Positions 1-7,641 are shown, counted from the stretch's first letter. The stretch is DNA of 16,298 nucleotides from Streptomyces sp. NRRL WC-3618 (GCF_001280005.1 NZ_LGDW01000075.1:1-16298), one strand, 5' to 3'. Program-made: numbers and translations. The notes: generated by a model from the letters alone, not told the origin.

Positions 1-115
1 GGGGGCGGGGAGTCGGCGGGTACGCGTGCCATTGGTCGCGTATGCCCAGTGCGCGGTGCGGCTAAGCGGGGTGGCGGTGAGTGCGGCTTTCCGGAGAGCC
101 CGGGCCGTAACCCCC

Positions 116-132
116 GTACGGGCGGCCCGTAC
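116..132. repeat. Short inverted repeat upstream of the metallopeptidase gene
   Basis: GTACGGG (116-122) and CCCGTAC (126-132) form a 7-bp perfect stem around a 3-nt loop, 14 nt before the chosen start codon. It could be a small mRNA hairpin or an operator half-site pair. The rest of 1-146 shows no gene I can support and no clear promoter. Confidence 0.3.
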
Positions 133-146
133 CGGACAATGGGCGT

Positions 147-497
147 GTGCTGGAGATGACGCGCGAGGAGTTCGAGGAACTGGTCGCCGAGGCGCTGGAC
201 CGGATTCCGCCGGAGCTGACGCGGCTGATGGACAACGTCGCGGTGTTCGTCGAGGACGAGCCGCCGACGGACGATCCCGAGCTGCTCGGGCTGTACGAGG
301 GGACGCCGCTGACCGATCGCGGGGAGTGGTACGCGGGGGTGCTGCCCGACCGGATCACGATCTACCGGGGGCCGACGCTGCGGATGTGCGACTCCCGGGA
401 GGACGTGGTCGCCGAGACCGAGGTGACCGTCGTGCACGAGATCGCCCACCACTTCGGGATCGACGACGAGCGGCTGCACGCCCTCGGCTACGGCTGA
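147..497 (+). CDS. Minimal zincin-like metallopeptidase family protein (116 aa)
   Basis: A small cytosolic protein with a zinc-protease signature near its C terminus: HEIAHHFG at residues 97-104 followed by DD at 106-107, giving HExxHxxGxxD. His97 and His101 would bind zinc, Glu98 would be the general base, and Asp107 is a plausible third ligand. The first ~60 residues are acidic and helical (TREEFEELVAEALDRIPPEL). There is no signal peptide or membrane segment. This matches the short actinobacterial family usually annotated as 'metallopeptidase family protein' (DUF1025 type), which is close to this length, so the gene looks complete. The physiological substrate is not known to me. The start is GTG at 147; ATG at 156 is an alternative and neither has a strong RBS. 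No operon partner is obvious, since the next gene begins 118 nt downstream with its own RBS. Confidence 0.85.
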   Translation: MLEMTREEFEELVAEALDRIPPELTRLMDNVAVFVEDEPPTDDPELLGLYEGTPLTDRGEWYAGVLPDRITIYRGPTLRMCDSREDVVAETEVTVVHEIAHHFGIDDERLHALGYG

Positions 498-615
498 GCG
501 ACCCCCGCGGGCCCGGTGCCGGGCGCGCGGAGGCTGTTGAGGGGCGCGTGTCTTCTTGTGGGCGACGGGAGTTGAGCACCCTGACTCCTCGACTCCCCAC
601 CGGAGGTGGCTGCCC

Positions 616-1182
616 GTGCGCCCCTTGCATGTACCTGTCCGTCTGGCCGCCACGGTCGTGGCGGTCGCCGCCGCCGCCGGCTGTATGAGCGTGGGCGACA
701 ACGACGGCGCCCGGGTCAAGCCCTCCCACTCCGCCGGCCAGAAGGACGGCAAGGCACCCGACGGGGGGTCCGTGGTGACCGGCGGTGGCGGCGGCGGGTG
801 GTTCGGCGGCTCCGAGGGTGACCCCAAACGGGGGCACGGGAAGGTCAAGGGGGGCGCGAAGGGGGCCAGCGGGGCGCCCGTCTCGCCGGGCGCCTCCCCG
901 TCCGCCGGGCAGAGCGTGCCGGCGCCCGCGCCCGCGCCCGCCAAGCCGGGCGGGGCCGGCGCCGGGCCCGTCGATCCCGGTGTGCCGACGCCCACGAAGG
1001 CGCCGCCGACCCCGACGAAGACCGCGGAGCCCGAGCCCGAACCGCCGGCCGCGTCGCCCACCCCTCCGCCGCCGCCCCCGCCGTCGTCCCCGGCCGCCGA
1101 ACCGTCGTCCTCGGTGCAGCCGCAGGCTGAGCCGCAGCTGGTGACACGCGAGCCGGCGCCGGAGGCCGGGTCACCCGCCTGA
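616..1182 (+). CDS. Probable lipoprotein with Gly-rich and Pro-rich low-complexity body (188 aa)
   Basis: The start is GTG 616, eight bases after a clear GGAGGT. This places a short basic N-terminus, a hydrophobic run (LAATVVAVAAAAGC) and a possible lipobox AAGC with Cys23 at the start of the protein, so it is probably exported and lipidated. The -3 residue is Ala rather than the preferred Leu, which weakens the lipobox call. After Cys23 the protein is low complexity: a Gly-rich stretch (GGGGGGWFGG), a Lys/Gly/Ala stretch, then repeated Pro-Ala, Pro-Thr and Pro-Glu motifs ending in a run of prolines. Such composition suits an extended cell-wall spacer. No enzymatic domain is visible. Strong high-GC third-position bias supports this frame over the overlapping long frames. 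Function unknown. Confidence 0.65.
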   Translation: MRPLHVPVRLAATVVAVAAAAGCMSVGDNDGARVKPSHSAGQKDGKAPDGGSVVTGGGGGGWFGGSEGDPKRGHGKVKGGAKGASGAPVSPGASPSAGQSVPAPAPAPAKPGGAGAGPVDPGVPTPTKAPPTPTKTAEPEPEPPAASPTPPPPPPPSSPAAEPSSSVQPQAEPQLVTREPAPEAGSPA

Positions 1183-1235
1183 CCGTGGTCGCGGACGGCC
1201 CGAAAGGGTGCTGACCTGCGCGGACGGCACCCGAT

Positions 1236-1265
1236 TTGCCTAAGGGGGTGGGGGGTGCGTATGGT
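1236..1265 (+). promoter_or_regulatory. Candidate promoter of the DEAD-box helicase gene
   Basis: TTGCCT (1236-1241) and TATGGT (1260-1265) are spaced by 18 nt, which fits a housekeeping-type Streptomyces promoter. Transcription would begin near 1272 and leave a leader of about 150 nt before the ATG at 1426. The leader contains a 7-bp stem ACGCGCC/GGCGCGT at 1305-1324. Inferred from sequence only. Confidence 0.35.
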
Positions 1266-1425
1266 AGTAGATCGTTTGATCCCATTGCCTGGCGCCTTGA
1301 AGAGACGCGCCGCGTGTGGCGCGTACTCACCCCTGCCGTGGCAGACCGCATTGAGGCGGTCGAATTGCGAAATCACGGAGTTGACGGGCGCGTGCCGACG
1401 AGACTCCGGAAGGTTTCGCATTCGC

Positions 1426-3714
1426 ATGTCCATTTCCAGTACTGATCACATCGTCGTGCCCGAGAACGACGAGGTCATCGACCTCATCGAGACGGCCGAC
1501 GTCACCGACGCCGACATCACCGACACGGACACCGACGCCGCCGACATCGAGGTCGAGGCCGGCGAGCCACAGCTCACCTTCGGTGACCTCGGTCTCCCCG
1601 AGGGCGTCGTCCGCAAGCTCACGCAGAACGGTGTGACCAGCCCCTTCCCGATCCAGGCCGCGACCATCCCGGACGCCCTGGCCGGCAAGGACATCCTCGG
1701 TCGGGGCCGTACCGGCTCCGGCAAGACCCTCTCCTTCGGTCTCCCGCTGCTGACGAAGCTGTCCAGCGGCCACACCGAGAAGAAGAAGCCCCGCGGCATC
1801 ATCCTCACGCCGACCCGTGAGCTCGCGATGCAGGTCGCGGACGCCCTCCAGCCGTACGGCGACGTCCTCGGCCTGAAGATGAAGGTCGTCTGCGGCGGTA
1901 CGTCGATGGGCAACCAGATCTACGCCCTCGAGCGCGGCGTCGACGTCCTCGTCGCCACCCCGGGCCGACTGCGCGACATCATCAACCGCGGCGCCTGCTC
2001 CCTGGCGAACGTCGAGGTCGCGGTCCTCGACGAGGCCGACCAGATGTCCGACCTGGGCTTCCTGCCCGAGGTCACCGAGCTGCTCGACCAGATCCCGGGC
2101 GGCGGCCAGCGCATGCTGTTCTCGGCCACCATGGAGAACGAGATCTCCACGCTGGTCAAGCGCTACCTGACCAACCCGGTCACGCACGAGGTCGACAGCG
2201 CGCAGGGCAACGTCACGACGATGTCCCACCACATCCTCATCGTGAAGCCCAAGGACAAGGCGCCGGTCACGGCCGCGATCGCCTCCCGCAAGGGCCGCAC
2301 GATCATCTTCGTCCGCACGCAGCTGGGCGCCGACCGTATCGCCGAGCAGCTCTGCGACTCCGGTGTGAAGGCCGACGCGCTGCACGGCGGTATGACGCAG
2401 GGCGCCCGTACCCGCGTGCTCGAGGACTTCAAGAAGGGCTACGTCAACGCCCTGGTCGCCACCGACGTCGCCGCCCGCGGCATCCACGTCGACGGCATCG
2501 ACCTGGTCCTCAACGTGGACCCGGCCGGCGACCACAAGGACTACCTGCACCGCTCCGGCCGTACGGCCCGCGCGGGCCGCTCCGGCACGGTCGTGTCGCT
2601 GTCCCTGCCGCACCAGCGCCGTCAGATCTTCCGCCTGATGGAGGACGCGGGCGTCGACGCCTCGCGCCACATCATCCAGGGCGGCGCGGCCTTCGAGCCG
2701 GAGGTCGCCGACATCACCGGCGCCCGTTCGATGACCGAGGTCCAGGCGGAGTCCGCGGGTAACGCGGCCCAGCAGGCCGAGCGTGAGGTCTCCGAGCTCA
2801 CCAAGGAGCTGGAGCGTGCCACGCGCCGCGCCGGCGAACTGCGCGAGGAGGCCGACCGCCTGACGGCGCGTGCGGCTCGCGAGCGTGGCGAGGACCCGGA
2901 GGCAGCCGTGGCCGCGGTGGCCGAGGCCGCCGCAGCCGTCGTCGTCGAGGAGGCCGCCGCCGAGGCGAAGGCCGCCGCTGAGGCGCAGGTGCGCGAGGAG
3001 CGTCCGCGCCGTGACGACCGGGGCAACTACGAGCGCCGCGAGCGTCCGTCGGGTGGCTTCAACCGTGACGGTGACCGTGGTGGCCGTTCCTTCGAGCGTC
3101 GCGACGACCGTCCCTCGGGCGGTGGCTTCCGCCGCGACGACCGTCGTGACGGTGGCGGCGACCGTGGCGGTTTCCGTCGCGACGACCGTCCGTCGGGTGG
3201 CTTCAACCGCGACAACAACGACCGTGGTGGCCGTTCTTTCGAGCGTCGTGACGAGCGTCCCTCGGGCGGTGGCTTCCGCCGCGACGACCGTCGGGACGAG
3301 CGTCCTGCGGGTGGCGGTTTCCGCCGCGACGACCGCCCCTCGGGTGGCTTCAACCGTGACAACGACCGTGGTGGCCGTTCCTTCGAGCGCCGCGACGAGC
3401 GTCCTGCGGGCGGTGGCTTCCGCCGCGACGACCGCCCCTCGGGTGGCTTCAACCGTGACAACGACCGTGGCGGCTTCCGCCGCGACGACCGTCCGGCCAC
3501 CGGCCACCGCGGCAGCGACCGCCCCTTCAACCGCGACCGCCAGGGCGACCGCCCGACCGGCGGCGGCTTCCGCTCGGGCAGCCACGACCGCCCGTACGCC
3601 CGCCGCGACGACCACCGCGGCACGGGCACGGGCACGGGCACGGGTTCGGGCTCCGGCTCGGGTTCATCCTTCGGCCGCCGCGACGAGAAGCCGCGCTGGA
3701 AGCGCAACGGCTGA
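1426..3714 (+). CDS. DEAD-box ATP-dependent RNA helicase with Arg/Gly-rich C-terminal tail (762 aa)
   Basis: An ATP-dependent RNA-unwinding enzyme of superfamily 2, expected in the cytosol in ribosome assembly, mRNA turnover or cold adaptation. All core motifs are visible: a Q-motif region (FGDLGLPEGVV, PFPIQ), Walker A GRTGSGKT near residue 95, PTRELA, TPGR, DEAD at 202-205, SAT near 233, IIFVRT, ATDVAARGIHVDG and HRSGRTARAG near 375. A charged coiled-coil-like segment spans about 434-530. The last ~220 residues are repeats of RRDDRPSGGF and NRDNDRGG type, an RNA-binding RGG-like tail, followed by Gly-Thr and Gly-Ser repeats and a basic end (KPRWKRNG). The start is ATG 1426 because the conserved acidic N terminus begins there; GGAAGG lies about 12 nt upstream, slightly far. 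An in-frame upstream extension to 1255 overlaps the predicted promoter and is rejected. The gene is monocistronic and ends in a strong terminator. Confidence 0.95.
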   Translation: MSISSTDHIVVPENDEVIDLIETADVTDADITDTDTDAADIEVEAGEPQLTFGDLGLPEGVVRKLTQNGVTSPFPIQAATIPDALAGKDILGRGRTGSGKTLSFGLPLLTKLSSGHTEKKKPRGIILTPTRELAMQVADALQPYGDVLGLKMKVVCGGTSMGNQIYALERGVDVLVATPGRLRDIINRGACSLANVEVAVLDEADQMSDLGFLPEVTELLDQIPGGGQRMLFSATMENEISTLVKRYLTNPVTHEVDSAQGNVTTMSHHILIVKPKDKAPVTAAIASRKGRTIIFVRTQLGADRIAEQLCDSGVKADALHGGMTQGARTRVLEDFKKGYVNALVATDVAARGIHVDGIDLVLNVDPAGDHKDYLHRSGRTARAGRSGTVVSLSLPHQRRQIFRLMEDAGVDASRHIIQGGAAFEPEVADITGARSMTEVQAESAGNAAQQAEREVSELTKELERATRRAGELREEADRLTARAARERGEDPEAAVAAVAEAAAAVVVEEAAAEAKAAAEAQVREERPRRDDRGNYERRERPSGGFNRDGDRGGRSFERRDDRPSGGGFRRDDRRDGGGDRGGFRRDDRPSGGFNRDNNDRGGRSFERRDERPSGGGFRRDDRRDERPAGGGFRRDDRPSGGFNRDNDRGGRSFERRDERPAGGGFRRDDRPSGGFNRDNDRGGFRRDDRPATGHRGSDRPFNRDRQGDRPTGGGFRSGSHDRPYARRDDHRGTGTGTGTGSGSGSGSSFGRRDEKPRWKRNG
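3034..3500 (+). repeat. In-frame imperfect tandem repeats encoding the helicase RGG-like tail
   Basis: DNA units encoding GGFNRD, NDRGGRSFERRDERP and GGGFRRDD recur at least five times with near-identical codons (for example cgtcgcgacgaccgtcc variants). They are coding repeats, not a CRISPR array, because there are no unique spacers and every unit keeps frame. The near-identity at DNA level suggests recent duplication or gene conversion within the tail. Confidence 0.8.
3619..3642 (+). repeat. Hexanucleotide microsatellite (GGCACG)x4 in the helicase tail
   Basis: Four perfect copies of GGCACG encode Gly-Thr repeats and run into a degenerate GG-TTCG-GG-CTCC Gly-Ser series. Any gain or loss of whole units keeps the frame, so the tail length could vary by slippage. 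Confidence 0.7.
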
Positions 3715-3752
3715 TCGCCGGTCGATCACCGGGTGATCGCTGACTGATAGGT

Positions 3753-3788
3753 GAAGGGCCCGTACGACTTCGGTCGTACGGGCCCTTC
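3753..3788 (+). terminator. Strong rho-independent-like terminator, 16-bp stem with UUCG tetraloop
   Basis: GAAGGGCCCGTACGAC (3753-3768) pairs perfectly with GTCGTACGGGCCCTTC (3773-3788) around a TTCG loop closed by C-G, an extra-stable tetraloop. It starts 39 nt after the helicase stop. No T-tract follows, which is common for Streptomyces terminators. A palindrome GATCACC-G-GGTGATC lies just before it at 3724-3738. Confidence 0.85.
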
Positions 3789-3854
3789 GTCGTCCTGTCG
3801 CCAGATCCTGTCGCCAGTAGGGGCAGGCATGTTTTCGGCCAAATCGATACGCCT

Positions 3855-3866
3855 GTGACGCATGTC
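3855..3866. promoter_or_regulatory. Small inverted repeat upstream of the permease gene
   Basis: TGAC-GCAT-GTCA lies about 30 nt before the permease ATG, where a repressor could block transcription. The arms are only 4 bp, so this is weak. No convincing -35/-10 pair was found in 3789-3895. Confidence 0.2.
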
Positions 3867-3895
3867 ATACCCTTGGCAGGGGAATTGCTGGGGGC

Positions 3896-5431
3896 ATGAC
3901 AGATGACGCCATAACGACTGGGCTGACGGACGAGGAACGGCTTGCCCAGCTCGGTTACACCCAGGTCCTCGCCCGCCGTATGTCGGCGTTCTCCAACTAC
4001 GCGGTGTCCTTCACGATCATCTCGGTCCTGTCGGGCTGTCTGACCCTGTACCTGTTCGGGATGAACACGGGTGGCCCGGCCGTGATCACGTGGGGCTGGG
4101 TCGCCGTAGGGCTCATGACCCTCTTCGTCGGGCTGTCGATGGCCGAGATCTGCTCGGCCTACCCGACCTCCGCCGGCCTCTACTTCTGGGCGCACCGGCT
4201 CGCTCCCCCTCGTACGGCCGCCGCCTGGGCCTGGTTCACGGGGTGGTTCAACGTGCTCGGGCAGGTCGCGGTGACCGCCGGCATCGACTTCGGGGCGGCT
4301 TCCTTCCTCGGCGCCTATCTGAACCTTCAGTTCGACTTCGAGGTCACCGCGGGCAGCACGATCCTGCTCTTCGCCGGGATCCTCGTCCTGCACGGGCTGC
4401 TCAACACCTTCGGCGTGGGCATCGTGGGGCTGCTGAACAGCGTCAGCGTGTGGTGGCACGTGGTGGGGGTCGCCGTCATCGTCGGCGCGCTGACCTTCGT
4501 ACCGGACGAACACCAGTCCGCCTCCTTCGTGTTCACCAAGTTCGTGAACAACACGGGCTGGGGGAGCGGCGTCTACGTGGTCGCCCTCGGGCTGCTGATG
4601 GCCCAGTACACCTTCACCGGCTACGACGCCTCCGCACACATGACCGAGGAGACCCACGACGCGTCCACGGCGGGCCCGAAAGGCATCGTCCGCTCGATCT
4701 GGACGTCCTGGATAGTCGGCTTCGTCCTGCTCCTCGGCTTCACCTTCGCCATCCAGTCGTACGACGGCACGCTGAAGTCCCCGACCGGCGTACCGCCCGC
4801 GCAGATCCTGCTCGACGCGCTCGGCGCTACCGCGGGCAAGCTGTTCCTGCTGGTGGTGATCGGGGCCCAGTTGTTCTGCGGCATGGCGTCCGTCACGGCC
4901 AACTCCCGCATGATCTACGCCTTCTCACGCGACGGCGCCCTCCCCTACTCCCACCTCTGGCACACGGTCAGCCCCCGCACCCGTACCCCCGTCGCGGCCG
5001 TCTGGCTGGCGGCGTTCGGGGCGCTGGTCCTGGGCCTGCCCTACCTGATCAACGTGACGGCGTACGCGGCCGTGACGTCGATCGCGGTGATCGGCCTCTA
5101 CATCGCGTACGTCATCCCGACGCTGCTTCGGCTGCGCAAGGGCGAGGCGTTCCAGCGGGGGCCGTGGCACCTGGGCCGGTGGTCACAGGTGATCGGCGTG
5201 GTCTCGGTGGTCTGGGTGGCCGTGATCACGGTGCTGTTCATGCTGCCCCAGGTCGCGCCGGTCACCTGGGAGACCTTCAACTACGCCCCGATCGCCGTCC
5301 TCGCGGTGCTGGGATTCGCGGCGATGTGGTGGGTCGCTTCGGCGCGGTACTGGTTCCTGAACCCGGAACACGAACGGACCCGGGCGTGGGAGGCGGCTCG
5401 CAGGGGGGCGCCCGAACCGGTGGATCCGTAG
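3896..5431 (+). CDS. APC-superfamily amino acid permease (511 aa)
   Basis: An integral membrane secondary transporter, probably importing an amino acid, GABA, choline or a related amine with H+. Residues 1-30 are a hydrophilic cytosolic N terminus with ERLAQLGYTQVLARRMSAFSNYA, which resembles the entry to TM1 of the amino acid/choline transporter branch. TM1 follows with the FTIISVLSGCLTLYLFG segment and then GGPAVITWGW. Roughly 12 hydrophobic segments can be counted, with the FTGYDASAHMTEET stretch near residues 238-251 and SVTANSRMIYAFSRDGALP near 333-351, both conserved in this branch. The C-terminus is short and charged. The length is normal for the family. The start is ATG 3896, preceded by a G-rich but not classical RBS. 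The gene stands alone between the helicase terminator and a tRNA. The exact substrate cannot be assigned from sequence. Confidence 0.9.
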   Translation: MTDDAITTGLTDEERLAQLGYTQVLARRMSAFSNYAVSFTIISVLSGCLTLYLFGMNTGGPAVITWGWVAVGLMTLFVGLSMAEICSAYPTSAGLYFWAHRLAPPRTAAAWAWFTGWFNVLGQVAVTAGIDFGAASFLGAYLNLQFDFEVTAGSTILLFAGILVLHGLLNTFGVGIVGLLNSVSVWWHVVGVAVIVGALTFVPDEHQSASFVFTKFVNNTGWGSGVYVVALGLLMAQYTFTGYDASAHMTEETHDASTAGPKGIVRSIWTSWIVGFVLLLGFTFAIQSYDGTLKSPTGVPPAQILLDALGATAGKLFLLVVIGAQLFCGMASVTANSRMIYAFSRDGALPYSHLWHTVSPRTRTPVAAVWLAAFGALVLGLPYLINVTAYAAVTSIAVIGLYIAYVIPTLLRLRKGEAFQRGPWHLGRWSQVIGVVSVVWVAVITVLFMLPQVAPVTWETFNYAPIAVLAVLGFAAMWWVASARYWFLNPEHERTRAWEAARRGAPEPVDP

Positions 5432-5526
5432 CGAAGGAGCCGATTTCGCTGCCGGGTGGGCGACCAGGTGGCGGAGTGACCCGGCCGCGTCCCCGATACC
5501 CGATCGGAGACACGGCCGGGTCCGGC

Positions 5527-5532
5527 TATGCT
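5527..5532 (+). promoter_or_regulatory. Candidate -10 element of the tRNA-Lys gene
   Basis: TATGCT sits 20 nt before the first tRNA base. No good -35 is seen 17-18 nt upstream. Placed by position and match to the -10 consensus only. Confidence 0.35.
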
Positions 5533-5551
5533 CGGGGGTGCAACATCGCGG

Positions 5552-5624
5552 GGACCCTTAGCTCAATTGGCAGAGCAGTGGACTTTTAATCCATTGGTTG
5601 TGGGTTCGAGTCCCACAGGGTCTA
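5552..5624 (+). tRNA. tRNA-Lys, anticodon UUU
   Basis: A full 73-nt cloverleaf can be drawn. The acceptor stem is GGACCCT (5552-5558) with AGGGTCT (5617-5623), including one G-U pair. The D stem is GCTC/GAGC. The anticodon stem is GTGGA/TCCAT with loop CTTTTAA, giving anticodon TTT at 5585-5587. The T stem is GTGGG/CCCAC with loop TTCGAGT, and the discriminator is A5624. CCA is not encoded. It reads AAA and AAG. Accessory DNA with an integrase remnant begins just downstream, so its 3' half is the probable attachment site. Confidence 0.97.
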
Positions 5625-5662
5625 CGGGAGCAGGGGAGGGGAAGCCCCTTCTGACCTGCAGA

Positions 5663-5712
5663 GCAGCGCTCGGTTCGGCTTCGGTCGGGTCGGGCGCTGC
5701 GGCGTTTTCGGG
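5663..5712 (+). terminator. Candidate terminator downstream of tRNA-Lys
   Basis: GCAGCGC (5663-5669) pairs with GCGCTGC (5694-5700) and is followed by GGCGTTTTC, a short T-run. The loop is long (24 nt) and itself can fold. It sits 38 nt past the tRNA. Confidence 0.45.
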
Positions 5713-6086
5713 GGTCTGCGTGAACGATGCGTGAGCGGATGTTCGGGGGGACGCCAGGTCGGCGAGCGAGGCTGGGGCAGTGGAGGCGGAGACACCGGAT
5801 CCGCTGTCGTGGTGCGCTGGCTCGCGTATCGGGCACGGAGGGCGGACCGGTGCAGACCGTATGGACGAGCACCTCGAACTGCCCAGCAGCCGCGCCGCCT
5901 GTTGCTGCTCCACCTCGGCCAACGGCTGTGACACCGTCTGCAGCAGCTCGGGGGTTCCGGCGCATCCGGTCCCAGACCGCTCAGACGGAATCTGCCGGAT
6001 CCGGCCTTGATTGGTTTACTGGTGGGCTCTGGTATTCACCGGTTGCCGGTTCCCCGAGGGACGTCATGGCTAGGAGCACAAAGCCC
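5713..6086. other. Stretch between tRNA-Lys and the double-HTH gene; no well supported gene
   Basis: Several open frames cross this stretch but none has both a good RBS and sustained coding bias. The most distinctive is a Cys/Ser-rich 49-codon frame on the + strand at 5861-6010, listed separately. Lower GC around 6,000-6,060 (attggtttactggtg) suggests foreign or non-coding DNA. This is where the left end of the integrated element would be expected. Confidence 0.5.
5861..6010 (+). CDS. Hypothetical Cys/Ser-rich small ORF (49 aa), doubtful
   Basis: The ATG at 5861 opens a frame whose first ~31 codons end in G or C in 28 cases, unlike the flanking DNA. The encoded peptide has an acidic start (MDEHLELP) and then a run rich in Cys, Ser and Thr (AACCCSTSANGCDTVCSSSG), six Cys in total. 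That composition resembles a ribosomally made, modified peptide precursor. However, no modification enzyme is next to it, and GGAGGG is 17 nt from the ATG, too far. The frame stays open upstream to 5780. It may be a chance frame or a scrap of a dead gene. Confidence 0.2.
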   Translation: MDEHLELPSSRAACCCSTSANGCDTVCSSSGVPAHPVPDRSDGICRIRP

Positions 6087-7403
6087 TCACGGCGCGTCCG
6101 GGTGCCGCGAGTCGTCGAGGGGGAACAGCGTGTCCACGACGACGACCGACAGAGTGTTCGCTCCCACCGCGAGGTCGTATGACGGGCTCAGCTTCTTGAA
6201 GACAGTGGTCTTGGGCTTTGCCGCTGAGGCGCGCATGGTCTCGATGATCGGCTGAGGTATTACGAGGCGCTCGGCCCGGTTGGGTAGGGCGAATGTATCG
6301 GAACCACCGCCGCGGGCCTTCGTACTGGAGCGGGCGGCTGGACGGATGGGCTTGCGTACGCCGAGGTACAGCGCTGCGTACAGCCCGGCGAAGGCGACAA
6401 CATGGTTGGCGCCTGCAGCCGAGAGACGGCATACCTCAACATCCTCGATGACGTGCTGCTCGACGAGGTAGGGGGGCAGCACGCTGGGCTCCTTGGACAG
6501 TAGGCTCGTGACCGCCCAGGCGCTGACGTCAGAACGAACCGTTGCATCGACGTTGTAGAGGTCGACCAAGAGCTGCCAGACATCCGAGGGTTGGCAGGTG
6601 CGGTGGAAGTTCTCCAGACGTTGCGGGAGCCTGGTCAGCTCTCTGTCGTAGACGTTGTTCCATCGGTTCAGCGCATGCCGCGCGCCGACTTGGCGGTCCT
6701 GGTCGGTGTCGTAGTCCGCGATGACCCGCTCGCGCTGGGCGCGCACGTGGCTCTGCCGTAGTTCGCCGAGTTCGTACGTGAGGACACGGCATATGCGCTG
6801 CACTGGGCGGCCGTAGGCAGCGGCCAGCTCGATCAGAGCCGGGTCATCGGGCGCGGGTCCCCGCCACGGTCCGGGCTTGGGCACATAGCGCTCGGCCATG
6901 GCGACGATCAACTCGAAGGCACGGGTACGGCGTTGTCGTACGGCCGGCGTCCGGTCGATGGCTATCTCTATCAGTCGGCGGGGCATGCCCAGGGCGGCGG
7001 CGACGTCGTCTATGAACCGCGGACTGCGGGTCGGCACGATGCCCTCGGTCTCGAACCGGCGGTAGTTCTTGGGGGAGACCCCGAGGTGGGCCACGACGTC
7101 CTGGGCCCGCAGACCGGACGCACGCCGGAAGTCCGCGACCGTCCAACTGTCGCGTTCTTCCTCCTTCATGAGCCTGCGGGGGTGGATTTTCAGTGCGCGT
7201 GCAAGGGCCCGCACGCGCACAGGGTCCGGCACCCTGTGCCCGTTCTCGTAGGCGAGGATCTGAGCTTTCGTTGCCCCTACGGCGTGCGCCAGCTCCTCGG
7301 CCGTCATTGCCATCACATCCGGACGCGCGTAGACGTTCATCCGGTGTGCTCGCAGCTCAGAGGGGCTGAAATCGGCCAGACCTCGTGCCATTCGCGTGCT
7401 CAT
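6087..7403 (-). CDS. Double helix-turn-helix (XRE-type) regulator with large C-terminal domain (438 aa)
   Basis: A predicted DNA-binding regulator. Counting from the ATG at 7403, residues ~14-70 form one XRE-like HTH (TAEELAHAVGATKAQILAYE, then VRVRALARAL). Residues ~84-138 form a second (VADFRRASGLRAQDVVAHLG, SPKNYRRFETEG). The remaining ~290 residues are mainly helical with no recognised enzyme motif, and could sense a ligand or partner. The start at 7403 is chosen because the open frame upstream to 7508 encodes an unlikely basic, Ser-rich stretch across the intergenic region. ATG 7391 is an alternative, and no strong RBS is seen at either. It is the first intact gene after the tRNA and is probably the control gene of the integrated element. 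Base composition is a little lower in GC than in the chromosomal genes, which fits transfer. Confidence 0.75.
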   Translation of the reverse strand: MSTRMARGLADFSPSELRAHRMNVYARPDVMAMTAEELAHAVGATKAQILAYENGHRVPDPVRVRALARALKIHPRRLMKEEERDSWTVADFRRASGLRAQDVVAHLGVSPKNYRRFETEGIVPTRSPRFIDDVAAALGMPRRLIEIAIDRTPAVRQRRTRAFELIVAMAERYVPKPGPWRGPAPDDPALIELAAAYGRPVQRICRVLTYELGELRQSHVRAQRERVIADYDTDQDRQVGARHALNRWNNVYDRELTRLPQRLENFHRTCQPSDVWQLLVDLYNVDATVRSDVSAWAVTSLLSKEPSVLPPYLVEQHVIEDVEVCRLSAAGANHVVAFAGLYAALYLGVRKPIRPAARSSTKARGGGSDTFALPNRAERLVIPQPIIETMRASAAKPKTTVFKKLSPSYDLAVGANTLSVVVVDTLFPLDDSRHPDAP

Positions 7404-7641
7404 TCTCGTCGCAGGGACCAGTTTAGAGGTACCATCCGAAGGCAAACGGGTCTGTCGTTGAACGCCCCCCTGGCAGCTTGACCTGGATCGCCGTTTTTTT
7501 AGCGGCACAACTGGTGGATGCTCGCGAGGAAATGCGCGACGTTGGACGCCGTTGGCCGCACGGTTTGGGGACTGCGGTCCACGTGTATCGGTTTGGAAAG
7601 AGGCCCTGTACCTCCACGGTGATCACTCCGTTGGCGGGGGC

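Noticed and set aside
26..688. 220-aa + frame across the metallopeptidase
   Set aside because: Arg/Gly-rich shadow of the 147-497 gene, with no RBS and no domain.
3034..3500. Possible CRISPR-like array
   Set aside because: Units are in-frame coding repeats of variable spacing with no unique spacers.
1327..3615. 762-aa antisense open frame opposite the helicase
   Set aside because: Val/Ala/Arg-rich mirror of a high-GC gene; the + strand frame has all DEAD-box motifs.
5727..6182. 151-aa + frame with GTG 5850 seven bases after GGAGGG
   Set aside because: The RBS is good but codon bias is poor and it runs antisense into the double-HTH gene; no domain.
6364..6371. AGGTACAG, reverse complement of the CTGTACCT repeat, inside the double-HTH gene
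   Set aside because: It encodes Leu-Tyr-Leu in frame and the same octamer also occurs in the permease, so a coding origin is simpler.
7423..7626. 67-aa minus frame upstream of the double-HTH gene
   Set aside because: No RBS, low coding bias, and it overlaps the promoter side of the HTH gene.
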